Part shown: positions 7,642-16,079 of the stretch, piece after piece
How positions within the stretch are numbered: position 1 is the first letter of the stretch
Layout of the letters: every line of letters starts with the position of its first letter
From: Arthrobacter sp. H-02-3
Lineage (GTDB): Bacteria > Actinomycetota > Actinomycetes > Actinomycetales > Micrococcaceae
Assembly (NCBI RefSeq): GCF_003097355.1
Contig: NZ_PYUI01000007.1
Span: forward strand, 124,001 to 188,000
Reading direction: 5' to 3'
DNA: 64,000 nucleotides
The notes under the pieces: generated by a model
The model's input: the letters and a program-made list of their open reading frames with translations, nothing else
Database searches by the model: none
What the model was told of the DNA's origin: nothing
Position numbers and translations under genes: made by a program

Positions 7642-9791
7642 GCACGCGTGTGACCGTCTCCGTCATTGTGAATGCCGTGACCTCGGGCCCCGATCGGATA
7701 TGGCTGTCGGCGAAAACAATCGGCGCTGCATTGAGCGGGATAGACCACGAAATTATCCTGCTGGTCGACGGCGAGCGTGCCGACGACATCGAGTTGGATT
7801 TGCGGTCCAGGCCGGCGACCGGGTTGCAGGTCATCGGATGCGATCCCGAGGACAGTGCAGGCCTTCAGTTAAACGCGGGCGTCGCAATTTCGACGGGCGA
7901 CGTTATTCTTGCGCTCGATGATTGCATGATGTTTAGTCCGGCTGGTCTGAAGGACGCCATCGAGTCTGTCCGGTCTGCAGCGGCCAGTATGGTCATCATC
8001 CCCGGGCGGGATCTTCCGCCTCGTCTCGCCACGGCCGCGTTGACGGACACGTTGGAATGGTCTGACGCGGCACGTGTCCCCGTGAGTCGTTCCGTCTGGG
8101 CTCCGGGAAGCCCGGTGCTCGTTGATCGTGACTCACTGCTGCGGCTTCGTGGATTCGACGAGAAACAAAAGAAAACCGCTCGTGCCTTCTGCGACCTCAA
8201 GCTGCGCATGAAACGCATGGGAGTGATCTTCGATCAGCGCTCTGCCGAGGGAATTCGTTGCTTTGTGGCTCCGGCCGTGGATGACTCTGACGCTGCGGCC
8301 GCCCGTGCCGATTCAGCCGGTGACATTGCCGAGCGGCTCAACCGGCTTGAGCAAGACGAGACCTACATCCGCAACGTGACCAGTTGGAAGAACCGCCCAG
8401 CAGACGCCCCGCCCCTGGTTACTGTTGCAATTGCGACGTACAACCGGGCCGACTACCTGCGGGACAGCATTAACTCAGTGCTGGCGCAGACAGTAGAAGA
8501 TTTCGAACTCATCGTCGTTGATGATGGATCCACTGACGCTACCCGGCTTGTTGTCGAATCATTCGACGATGAGCGCGTCAAATATGTCTACCAGGAGAAC
8601 CGCGGGATCGCCGCTGCCAGGAACACGGTGGCGGACATTTCACGAGGCACCTTCACCGCCGTCCACGACGACGACGACATCATGTTGCCTTGGCGACTCG
8701 AAGTGAGCCTTTCCGGAATCAAGGCCGGCGTTCAAGCCAGCTACGGTTCCTGGGTCAACTTCGACGACATCACCGGCGAGATGGTCCTCCATGTCATCAG
8801 GGAACAGTTCTGCATGCCCGTGTCATTGGTCACCGGCCAAACCCCGGGCCACGCAACGTGGCTCGTGGAGACCCGCCTTATCCGGCAGTTCCGATACAAC
8901 GAGACGATCTCCAGCGCTGTGGACCACAATTTGGCGCTGCGCATGATGAGGTCAGGGGTGTCCTGGGTACACACGGGAAAGGTGCTCTTCCTGCGTCGTA
9001 TGCACCCCACACAGGTGAGTAACTCAGACGGCACACGGCAGAAGTACGCGGCTGAGCTTTCCCGATTCATGCTGCAGTTCGCTGGTTCCGATGACGACAT
9101 CGCCGCACTGAAGGAAGAAAGCAAAGCAATCCTTTGGCCCAAGATTGCGGAGAAGGGCAAGCTCGAGGAGAGCTTCGGAAAGTACCTGCCAGACCACCTG
9201 GCAGTACGTTCGCTCCACGTTCAGGGCAATGTAGCCAACAAGGCCAGCCGCCTGCAGAAGCTCAAGAGCACGAGCTTCATCCTCTGCGAGGAAGATGAAA
9301 CCGGAAAGATCGTCGGCGAATACGCCGACTTCCTGAACGTGACGCTGGAGGACCTTGCTGCCATGCAGAAGTTGGGCGTTAGCGGGCGATTGGAGGGCGA
9401 ACTTAACCCTTCAATGGAGCTCCCGAGGGAGGCGCCGGCGGAAATCCTGGACCGGGCCCTTCGCAGTCGGCTCCAAGGGCTGACCGGACTCATGGCCAAG
9501 CCGGGCCGAATCCCTGCAGCCATCGTTTGGACGAATACAGATGCCGCCGACGCTCCGACTGGCTTGGAGCAAGAGGCAGACCTCAAGCGGCAAATCACCC
9601 TCTCCATCAGTCAGGATTACCGATTCGCCTTCACCGTGTATGTCTTCGAAGACGAGCCGAAGGCCCTTCAGGCCTTTGCGCGTGCGGTGGAAGGCCGGAA
9701 CGAGGCCGATCTGGCGCTCTACCGGCGCGGTAGCGACGGATTGGATTCGGAAGTAGCGGAATTGCGCATTCAGGAATTGGTGAATCGATAA
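7638..9791 (+). CDS. Tandem two-domain GT2 glycosyltransferase
   Basis: TTG at 7638 is preferred because GGGAG lies about seven bases upstream and it overlaps the previous stop by four bases; the product is 717 residues. Residues about 3-210 form a first GT-A domain (VTVSVIVNAV, IILLVDGE, then LALDDCMMF as an acidic motif). Residues about 255-470 form a canonical GT2 domain (VTVAIATYNRADYLRDSI, LIVVDDGSTD, VHDDDDIMLP as DxD near residue 342). The remaining 250 residues are unassigned. Two catalytic-type domains in one chain suggest addition of two sugars or an alternating polymer, as in known bifunctional synthases, but this is inference. Confidence 0.8.
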   Translation: MSTRVTVSVIVNAVTSGPDRIWLSAKTIGAALSGIDHEIILLVDGERADDIELDLRSRPATGLQVIGCDPEDSAGLQLNAGVAISTGDVILALDDCMMFSPAGLKDAIESVRSAAASMVIIPGRDLPPRLATAALTDTLEWSDAARVPVSRSVWAPGSPVLVDRDSLLRLRGFDEKQKKTARAFCDLKLRMKRMGVIFDQRSAEGIRCFVAPAVDDSDAAAARADSAGDIAERLNRLEQDETYIRNVTSWKNRPADAPPLVTVAIATYNRADYLRDSINSVLAQTVEDFELIVVDDGSTDATRLVVESFDDERVKYVYQENRGIAAARNTVADISRGTFTAVHDDDDIMLPWRLEVSLSGIKAGVQASYGSWVNFDDITGEMVLHVIREQFCMPVSLVTGQTPGHATWLVETRLIRQFRYNETISSAVDHNLALRMMRSGVSWVHTGKVLFLRRMHPTQVSNSDGTRQKYAAELSRFMLQFAGSDDDIAALKEESKAILWPKIAEKGKLEESFGKYLPDHLAVRSLHVQGNVANKASRLQKLKSTSFILCEEDETGKIVGEYADFLNVTLEDLAAMQKLGVSGRLEGELNPSMELPREAPAEILDRALRSRLQGLTGLMAKPGRIPAAIVWTNTDAADAPTGLEQEADLKRQITLSISQDYRFAFTVYVFEDEPKALQAFARAVEGRNEADLALYRRGSDGLDSEVAELRIQELVNR

Positions 9792-10456
9792 TGAAGGTGT
9801 CTTGGATCAACGACAAATCCGGACGTGCCGGGCTCGTGGCTCACGACCTCGAATACTTGGACGCCTTTCCGGTTGTCTCGGAATTCTGGATGGATGCCTC
9901 GCCGGCATCAAACTGGGCCGACAGGGTGGCGGTTGCCACGACTTTGGTTTTCGGCTCGCACATGGGTGGACGGTTCCACGCACCCTTCGCAATGTCGTCA
10001 GACGTAGCAGCTGCCATCAGCCGTTTCTCCGGCAACGGACAGATAGTTCCGACCAACGTGTCCTCTGGTGCTGGAACGCTTACGTGGCGCGGAGGACTCG
10101 AGCTGGCGCTTGAAACGGACGCGGTCATGGGGTCGGAGCGGATCAACTCGCTGGATGCAACCCGGAGAATCGGCCTGAACGTCGTCCGTTCCGACATTGC
10201 GACCGGCAGGCTGTTTACGTTCGACCGTCTGACGCTGTCCAGCAACGCCTGGCTTCACGCGGGACAGCGTGCCGGGAATGAGCAACTCTATCCATTCCTT
10301 GCCGTTGCCGTCCTGTTCGCTGCTGATCTCCAAGTTTCCACACTTGTGTGCCCGGCGGACGCTGAATTTACTGATCAACAGCTGGCGTCTCTCCTTGATC
10401 TCCTCGGATCGGTCGGCTTGGGTCTGGAGTTTGACCGCTCCGAACCGGGCCACTGA
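9791..10456 (+). CDS. Orphan cytoplasmic protein of 221 residues
   Basis: I recognise no family. The start ATG shares one base with the upstream stop (TAATG), a common coupling arrangement. The protein has an alternating hydrophobic pattern typical of an alpha/beta domain, with a glycine-rich turn (VSSGAGTLTWRGG), a basic stretch around residues 115-145 and a hydrophobic helix near 165-185 (LYPFLAVAVLFAADLQ) that looks buried rather than membrane-spanning. No signal peptide is present. It sits between a GT2 and a GT4 gene on the same strand. A biosynthetic accessory role is inferred from position only. Confidence 0.65.
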   Translation: MKVSWINDKSGRAGLVAHDLEYLDAFPVVSEFWMDASPASNWADRVAVATTLVFGSHMGGRFHAPFAMSSDVAAAISRFSGNGQIVPTNVSSGAGTLTWRGGLELALETDAVMGSERINSLDATRRIGLNVVRSDIATGRLFTFDRLTLSSNAWLHAGQRAGNEQLYPFLAVAVLFAADLQVSTLVCPADAEFTDQQLASLLDLLGSVGLGLEFDRSEPGH

Positions 10457-10480
10457 CATCTTGACCGTAGAGGAGACTTC

Positions 10481-11560
10481 GTGAGAATTCTGTTACCGGC
10501 CTATACCGTTGCCGAATGGGGTGGGCTCCACGAATACGTTGTTGGGGCTGCGGCAACGCTTCTTGAGCGCGGCCACGACGTGACGCTGGTCGTGCGGGAC
10601 GGGCTCGTGGCTGAGAAGGGCGAGGAAGTCGGAGCCCGGGTAATTCGTGTTGACTGGACAGACTGGACCGCGGTTGCCGAAGAGGTCCGAAATGGGCCCC
10701 GCTATGACATGGTATTCGCGCAACCGTTCGAGTCGCGGAAATTCGCCCTGTTCGTGAACGAGGTCATGAAGACCAAAGTCGTCGCCATGTTCCATGGCTT
10801 TCACCACGACTTTGTCTACACATGGCAGCACCTGGTTGACGGTTTTCTGGTGACCACGGAGCAGATCGGCGATCTTCTGGTGGACCTGTGCAGAATCGAA
10901 CCGGAGCGCGTCCATGTCGCTCCCAACGGCGTGGACATGGATCGATTCGAATATCCTCTCCTGGGTCTCGACGAGAAGATCGTGGACGGACACGGTTCCA
11001 TCGTTATGGCGTCAAGAATCGACAAGGACAAACGCAGCCAAGTTCGGGCTCTGAAGCTCCTGATTAGCGGACTCTTCCACCAGGCTCGACATATCCATTG
11101 GGACATTGAGATTCTGGGAGACGGTCCCGAGCGGAACAGAGTTGATCGCGAGCTGGCAAACTACATTGTCGACTACCCGAACGTCTCTGTCGTCATGCGC
11201 GGCTGGGTACCTGCTGACGATGTCCCACGCCTGATGAATAAGGCAGTCTTTAGCGTCTCAGCCGGAAGAGGCGCAATGCAGAGCCTGGCAGTGGGCACTC
11301 CGTGTTTGGCCGCCGGGGCAAGGGGCATCGCCGGGCTCCAGGTTGGACCCAACCTCGATGTAGGCGTCTGGTCCAACTTTGCCGACTACCCGATAGTCGG
11401 TCGCAAGATTGTCGATCTGGAAACTGACTTGGAACGGATATTGATTCCCGAAGCCTACGCGGATGCGCAGGTCGAGGGCCGTTCCAGGATACTTGCGGAT
11501 CGAAGTCAACAAAACGCTGCAGCGATGATGGTCAATGCGCTGACGGTATTTGCTTCCTGA
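10481..11560 (+). CDS. GT4-type (GT-B fold) glycosyltransferase
   Basis: This 359-residue protein has the layout of GT4 enzymes. The N-terminal Rossmann domain begins MRILLPAYTVAEWGGLHEYV with a glycine-rich acceptor-side loop. The linker region contains VHVAPNGVDMDRF, the usual hinge between the two domains. The C-terminal donor domain has the EILGDGPER strand and a MRGWVP segment, and the conserved glutamate region is reduced here (SVSAGRGAMQSLAVGTP). GTG at 10481 follows AGAGGAG by five bases. It is the last gene of the plus-strand block, ending 42 bases before a strong hairpin. It probably transfers a sugar from a nucleotide donor to a lipid-linked glycan in the cytoplasm. Confidence 0.85.
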   Translation: MRILLPAYTVAEWGGLHEYVVGAAATLLERGHDVTLVVRDGLVAEKGEEVGARVIRVDWTDWTAVAEEVRNGPRYDMVFAQPFESRKFALFVNEVMKTKVVAMFHGFHHDFVYTWQHLVDGFLVTTEQIGDLLVDLCRIEPERVHVAPNGVDMDRFEYPLLGLDEKIVDGHGSIVMASRIDKDKRSQVRALKLLISGLFHQARHIHWDIEILGDGPERNRVDRELANYIVDYPNVSVVMRGWVPADDVPRLMNKAVFSVSAGRGAMQSLAVGTPCLAAGARGIAGLQVGPNLDVGVWSNFADYPIVGRKIVDLETDLERILIPEAYADAQVEGRSRILADRSQQNAAAMMVNALTVFAS

Positions 11561-11602
11561 CAGAAGCACGGGTTTTACCCCTTCATTCATTTGGGGATCA
11601 GA

Positions 11603-11645
11603 AGAGGCTTAGGTGGGTTGACAAGGTCAAACCACCTAAGCCTCT
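11603..11645. terminator. Long bidirectional hairpin terminator
   Basis: The arms AGAGGCTTAGGTGG (11603-11616) and CCACCTAAGCCTCT (11632-11645) pair perfectly. After one G/A mismatch the stem continues with TTGAC (11618-11622) and GTCAA (11626-11630) around a three-base loop, about 19 pairs in all. There is no long T-run, as is common in high-GC actinobacteria. It lies between convergent genes ending at 11560 and 11676 and could serve both. Confidence 0.85.
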
Positions 11646-11675
11646 CTTCTTGCGCCCTGCACGACCTTCGCCTCG

Positions 11676-13268
11676 TCAGGAGGGGTGGTTGCTCCAGAGA
11701 TCGTAGCTTCCAGCCCCGCCGGTGAATTGGTAGATGCGGAACCGATAGTACGAGGCCCCTGTCCCCAGATACGCTATGCGTTCGCGTGGTGTCAGGGTCG
11801 CTGACGCGGCGACCGTGACCCATGTGGTGCCGTTCCAGCGTTCGAGGTAGAGATCAGTGTCCCGCCCCGCGGCCCCGGCGAGCCAGCCTTGGATATAGCC
11901 GGCGCCAGCCTGATACCACGAGGAACCGTCAGGTTGATAGCCGCTGACCCCGTTCGCGGTGAGGTTGCCGTTCCATTTGCGGGCAAAGCGGTTCGGTGAT
12001 CCGTTGGGGTTGCTCACGATTCCGGTGACCGCGGTGCTTTTGATAACCGCCATGACGGTTGCGGGCGAAGCGTATGGGTTGCTCTTGAGATACAGTGCCA
12101 CCAAACCGGCCACGTGGGGGGCGGCCATCGACGTTCCCGAAATGGTATTGGTCGCAGTCGTGCTTCCGATCCACGCCGAGGTGATGTTGACTCCCGGATC
12201 AAATACGTCCAGGCACGTCCCCCAGTTGGAGAAGGATGCCCTGACGTCTGTGCCGCCAGTCAGGCTGGTTGCGCCGACAGTCAGTGCTGATGGAGTGGAG
12301 GACGGAGAATAGTTGCAGGCGTTGTCGTTGCTATTGCCTGCCGCTAAGGCATACGTGACTCCGCTTGCGATAGATCGCGTGACGGCGTCATTGGCTGCCT
12401 GGTTGAAACCGCCGCTGAGACTCATGTTGGCGACGGAGGGTCCGTTGTGGTTGTAGGTGACCCAGTCAATCCCGGCGATCACCGCGGAGAATGTCCCGGA
12501 ACCTGTGCAGTCCAGTACCCGGACTGCCACCAGGGACACCGACTTGGCCACGCCGTACGTGGATCCTCCGATGGTCCCGGAGACGTGCGTTCCGTGGCCG
12601 TTGCAGTCCTGTCCGTTGCGGCCGTCGCCTACGGAGTCGAAACCGACGCTGGCTCTGGTCCCGAACTGGGCGTGGGCGGTGTTTATGCCGGTGTCGATGA
12701 CGTAGGCGGTGGCTCCTGACCCGGTGTCGGTGTAGTTATAAGTGCCATTGATGCCGGTGCGTTGGTCCACGCGGTCGATGCCCCACGTGGCTCCTGTTTG
12801 TGTGGCGTCGGTGGTCACATCCGGAGAAGCTGACCCGGGCTGGCCCGGTGCCTTGTTGGCTGCGGGATCAGGCGGTGGGGCTTGCTTCGACGCAGTAACT
12901 TCGCCGTCTGGTTCCACGTAGTCGACGGCGGAGTCTTTGCGGACTCTGGCCAAATCCGCTTTGGACAAGGTTGCTGCGAACCCGGACAACGCAGCGGTAT
13001 AGACATACTTCGTCTTCACATTATTGCGGCGCGCAACCGCCGCAGCATCAGATCCATTTTTGAGGACGACGATGAAGTGATCTGCGAGGACTTTGCCGTG
13101 CCCAGGCTTAAGCGTGGCATCCGCTGGCGGAGACGCCTGGCCGGGTAGTGCGCCCCCGGCGACAAGCAGGGCACTCAGGCACGTCGCCACGATGCTCAGG
13201 CGCTGGACGGTTCGTCGTTGGGATTGTGCTTCATTTCTCGCGGATGCACGCCTGACTGAAGTGCTCAT
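11676..13268 (-). CDS. Secreted subtilisin-like serine protease (S8) with I9 propeptide
   Basis: The 530-residue product has a basic N-terminus and hydrophobic signal sequence (about residues 20-45) with a likely cleavage after GQA. An inhibitor-I9-type prodomain follows (about 60-125, [11 protein letters not shown] to VDYVEPDGE). The S8 catalytic domain spans about 155-410, with aspartate near 192 in VIDTG, histidine near 225 in GHGTHVSG and serine near 380 in [10 protein letters not shown]-terminal domain of about 100 residues (from about 425) is rich in aromatic and small residues and may bind the cell wall or a glycan. ATG at 13268 has GAAGGAG four bases upstream. It should be an extracellular, self-activating endopeptidase. 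Its place inside a polysaccharide locus may be incidental. Confidence 0.93.
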   Translation of the reverse strand: MSTSVRRASARNEAQSQRRTVQRLSIVATCLSALLVAGGALPGQASPPADATLKPGHGKVLADHFIVVLKNGSDAAAVARRNNVKTKYVYTAALSGFAATLSKADLARVRKDSAVDYVEPDGEVTASKQAPPPDPAANKAPGQPGSASPDVTTDATQTGATWGIDRVDQRTGINGTYNYTDTGSGATAYVIDTGINTAHAQFGTRASVGFDSVGDGRNGQDCNGHGTHVSGTIGGSTYGVAKSVSLVAVRVLDCTGSGTFSAVIAGIDWVTYNHNGPSVANMSLSGGFNQAANDAVTRSIASGVTYALAAGNSNDNACNYSPSSTPSALTVGATSLTGGTDVRASFSNWGTCLDVFDPGVNITSAWIGSTTATNTISGTSMAAPHVAGLVALYLKSNPYASPATVMAVIKSTAVTGIVSNPNGSPNRFARKWNGNLTANGVSGYQPDGSSWYQAGAGYIQGWLAGAAGRDTDLYLERWNGTTWVTVAASATLTPRERIAYLGTGASYYRFRIYQFTGGAGSYDLWSNHPS

Positions 13269-13579
13269 CGAACTCCTTCGTGGTTTTTGCGGCCCCTACA
13301 GAAGTCCCTTTCCCCGAATCCGTGCCGGGCGCGACGCTCATGATGTGCTCCTGTCCCTCTGGAGGATGCGATAGAACGAACCATATGGGGAGAGGCGGAT
13401 AACATTTGACAGCAGCCGGCGCCTCAACGACTTCTGGCTGCTAGAGCGCAGTCAATCCCTCAAGAGGAAAAAGCACACGGGTGGTCCACTCACCGCCGGC
13501 CTACTTGGCCCTACTCGCGTTGCCCCACGGGACACCCCCGATATGTTGGCAGCGTGCAGATGCTGCCGGGGGGATTTGA
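13269..13579. other. Intergenic region, 311 bases, no gene seen
   Basis: This stretch lies upstream of the S8 protease gene and downstream of the minus-strand GT4 gene. I see no credible coding frame or strong hairpin. It contains a candidate minus-strand promoter at 13399-13427. Confidence 0.6.
13399..13427 (-). promoter_or_regulatory. Candidate promoter of the S8 protease gene
   Basis: Read on the minus strand, TTGAGG (plus positions 13422-13427) and TGTTAT (13399-13404) are separated by 17 bases, which fits a housekeeping-sigma promoter. The implied 5' leader is about 125 bases. Confidence 0.4.
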
Positions 13580-14875
13580 CTACTTCGAAGGCGGAGCGGA
13601 ATCAGCAACGCCCGGAGCATCCAGTCTTTCCGAGAAATGGTTCAATACAGAGAACAGCTCGTCCTCAAGGTCGGAATACGCAGCTTCCCAGGCCACTTCT
13701 CCTGTGTCCGTATTCCGTCCGAGCTCCGGATTCTTGATGAGTTGGATTTCCCGGTCGGTGGTCGCTTCTGGCCCGCAAACCTCTCGGGCATGGATTGTCG
13801 CCTGTTCGGAGAGGCGAGCAAAAGTTTCAGGCGAATCCACCAGCATTTCCACGCAGGAAGCCAGATCGTCAGGGTCTTCAGGGGCGGCTAGGAGCCCGCT
13901 CGTCCCGTGGGTTACGAATTCGGGAATAGCTGAAATCGCCGTGGACACCGGAACAAGTCCGGAACTCATGGCCTCGCCAATGGAGACTCCCTGGGAATCC
14001 CAGCGCGTAGGGCTGAGAAAAATGCCATGTTCGGCATGAAGGCGGGCAATTTCCTCCTGGCGTAGAAATGCCTTAGTGAGTTGCACATTTTCCAACTCCC
14101 GAAGCGGCTCGACGGTCTCATCAAAAAACGGGCCATCTCCATAGATGCTGAACTGCATCTTGTCAAAGGAAGGCGATTGGCGAAGGGAAAGGATTGTCTT
14201 CACAACCAGATCGTTGGCATATTTATACCCCGTGAACGGTTTAATAATGAGCACTTTATGGCGCAGGGCCGGATCCTTAGGAATATAAGAGAAAAGCTCG
14301 GTGTCAACCACATTCGGTATGACGCTTACGTTCGAAACGCGAACTCCCGCATCCGGCTCTACGCTGTGTTTCAGGAACCAATTGGAGACGGTGACAAACC
14401 TGATATCACGATGTTCGGCCTGATAGAGCTCTCGCAGGAACGGGACTTTTTTGTTCTCGCCGTGCGCTCTGAGGCTCTTCACTCTATCCATGAATCCCGC
14501 AACGTCGACGGCGTCGTACCATCGCCGGTGCCAACTTAGGGTCTCGTAGCCGTGAAGCCACGCGATGATCGGAGTTGACGGTTTGTGGGTGCTTAGCGGG
14601 GCAATGATGTAGTCCAATGGGAAATGGACCAGAAAGCTTGCGTGATCAGAGGCCATAATATATTGCGTGTAAATGTCTCGATTCCCCGTAGTGACAGTGA
14701 CTCCGTCGAAAACGTAGGTTCTTAGCTCGGGTTCGTTGGTATCGACGCGAAAAACGTCAATAGCCAGGCCGGCGTCGAGATATTTCTTCACCCTGCGATG
14801 CAGAAACCCATAGTTATAGATATTGGAATCATTGGGGTAAGCATTAGCTATGACCAAATATCTGTCTTCAGCCAC
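13580..14875 (-). CDS. GT4-type glycosyltransferase
   Basis: The start is set at the GTG with 5' base 14875 because AGGAG lies eight bases before it; an ATG six codons upstream (14893) has no such signal. The product is 431 residues with a GT-B pattern. The N-terminal domain begins YLVIANAYPNDSNIYNYGF, the donor domain contains IYGDGPFFDE, and the acidic-loop segment SPTRWDSQGVSIGEAMSSG corresponds to the conserved EPFG/E-x7-E region of GT4 enzymes. The gene is visibly AT-richer around 14200-14900 than its neighbours, suggesting transfer into this locus. It faces the same way as the hydrolase-like gene upstream (14934) and the two probably form one transcript. Confidence 0.85.
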   Translation of the reverse strand: MAEDRYLVIANAYPNDSNIYNYGFLHRRVKKYLDAGLAIDVFRVDTNEPELRTYVFDGVTVTTGNRDIYTQYIMASDHASFLVHFPLDYIIAPLSTHKPSTPIIAWLHGYETLSWHRRWYDAVDVAGFMDRVKSLRAHGENKKVPFLRELYQAEHRDIRFVTVSNWFLKHSVEPDAGVRVSNVSVIPNVVDTELFSYIPKDPALRHKVLIIKPFTGYKYANDLVVKTILSLRQSPSFDKMQFSIYGDGPFFDETVEPLRELENVQLTKAFLRQEEIARLHAEHGIFLSPTRWDSQGVSIGEAMSSGLVPVSTAISAIPEFVTHGTSGLLAAPEDPDDLASCVEMLVDSPETFARLSEQATIHAREVCGPEATTDREIQLIKNPELGRNTDTGEVAWEAAYSDLEDELFSVLNHFSERLDAPGVADSAPPSK

Positions 14876-14933
14876 GTGGCTTACTCCTGTCATTGGGGCA
14901 GATTGACACGCAAAAATGGTTGCGCCGTACTAA

Positions 14934-15839
14934 CTAAAGCGTGCCCCGAAGCCATTCCGCGGCATTGTCCAATTGCTCGTGAAATACCGTGGGAACGGGA
15001 GGGTTGTGGGCTTTCGGACCCTCGTAGACGTGGAACCGCACATTGTCCGTGTTGGGGCTCGCCTCGATGACATCGCGGAACGGCCGGTAGTGCTGTTCGA
15101 CGTGTGCGAAGTCATTGCTGTTCTGAACGTAGTACACAAGATTGGGCTGATGCTGGCTGTATCGGACTAGAGCTGAAGACCTGGCGCCCAGCGAGACAGA
15201 CCAGTCTTCATCCGGTGTCAGTGCCCATGGCCCATCCGGGGCGAGGTGCGGCATGACGGTTTCGACGTACCTGCGCTGTGCTCCCATGAGGGTCCCGTTA
15301 ATGAGGTAGTTCGCGATGCTCGTCTGGCAGCTGAACGGCAACGCCATACTCCCAGGAATGTAAGTTGCCATCTGCAATGCCGCCAGCCCGCCCCCCGAAG
15401 ACCCCAGGAAGAGAATTCCTTTCGCGCCGACGGCATCGGCAGCCGAACAGGCCCACTCCGCCAGGAGCGGGTACAAGTCGAGGTTTGTGGAGCCCGTGTA
15501 CCAGGCCAGCTCCAAATCGTCGCGATGATGAAGCGTGGGGTCCGAGAAGTACAAGCTGCTGAATTCGGTGGTCAACAGGCTCCGGAGCCACTCGAAGCGG
15601 GGCAGGTGGTATTTGTTGCGGTCGGTAGCGCCGTGGAGGCTTACAACCAGCAGATCTGAGTTCTTGTTGACGAGAAGTGCCTCCAGGGGCAGGCCGTCCG
15701 ACAAGACGGCAGAGTACCTGCTAGCCCCGTGACCAGAAGCTGGCGCAAAGGGGAGGTGGGCAGAGACCTCTGTGACGGGTACGTTCGTCGCACCAGCGTC
15801 GATCCTGTCGGCAGGTATCACGGGAATCGTTTGCAGCAT
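14934..15839 (-). CDS. Alpha/beta-hydrolase-like protein of polysaccharide locus, copy 2
   Basis: This 301-residue protein is a diverged paralogue of the product of 6064-6978. Shared landmarks are SLHG (against SFHG), LPRFEW, the elbow GSSGGG (serine about 148), YVQNSND (aspartate about 243) with HVEQHY, and a histidine in KAHNPP (about 278). The order and spacing of these residues support a Ser-Asp-His triad. No signal peptide or membrane helix is visible. The gene lies 58 bases upstream of a GT4 gene on the same strand, so each copy is paired with glycosyltransferase genes. Substrate and reaction are unknown; an acyl-modifying step on the glycan is the most natural guess. Confidence 0.75.
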   Translation of the reverse strand: MLQTIPVIPADRIDAGATNVPVTEVSAHLPFAPASGHGASRYSAVLSDGLPLEALLVNKNSDLLVVSLHGATDRNKYHLPRFEWLRSLLTTEFSSLYFSDPTLHHRDDLELAWYTGSTNLDLYPLLAEWACSAADAVGAKGILFLGSSGGGLAALQMATYIPGSMALPFSCQTSIANYLINGTLMGAQRRYVETVMPHLAPDGPWALTPDEDWSVSLGARSSALVRYSQHQPNLVYYVQNSNDFAHVEQHYRPFRDVIEASPNTDNVRFHVYEGPKAHNPPVPTVFHEQLDNAAEWLRGTL

Positions 15840-15998
15840 GGATACATGGTAGTCATGTTCCGACCAGCCATTTCCTCACCGCGGCTGTCCTCGCTGGCCT
15901 CGATGACTGAGGGATTCCAGTAATTTCAGGTGACGTGCGATGGGGTGCCAGCCGCTAGAGCTATGTCACTTCCAGGGGCAAGGGGAGGGACACCGTGA

Positions 15999-16026
15999 CC
16001 AAACGATATATAGTGGTCCCGTTTGG
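15999..16026. promoter_or_regulatory. Inverted repeat upstream of ugd, possible operator
   Basis: CCAAACG (15999-16005) and CGTTTGG (16020-16026) form a 7-bp inverted repeat around an AT-rich centre containing TATAGT, a possible -10 box. It sits 54 bases before the ugd start in the 240-base gap between divergent genes. Confidence 0.3.
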
Positions 16027-16079
16027 ATGCGCCATCTGCGCCCAACGCAATGAAATTTACTGCAGCTACTGGGGGACTA

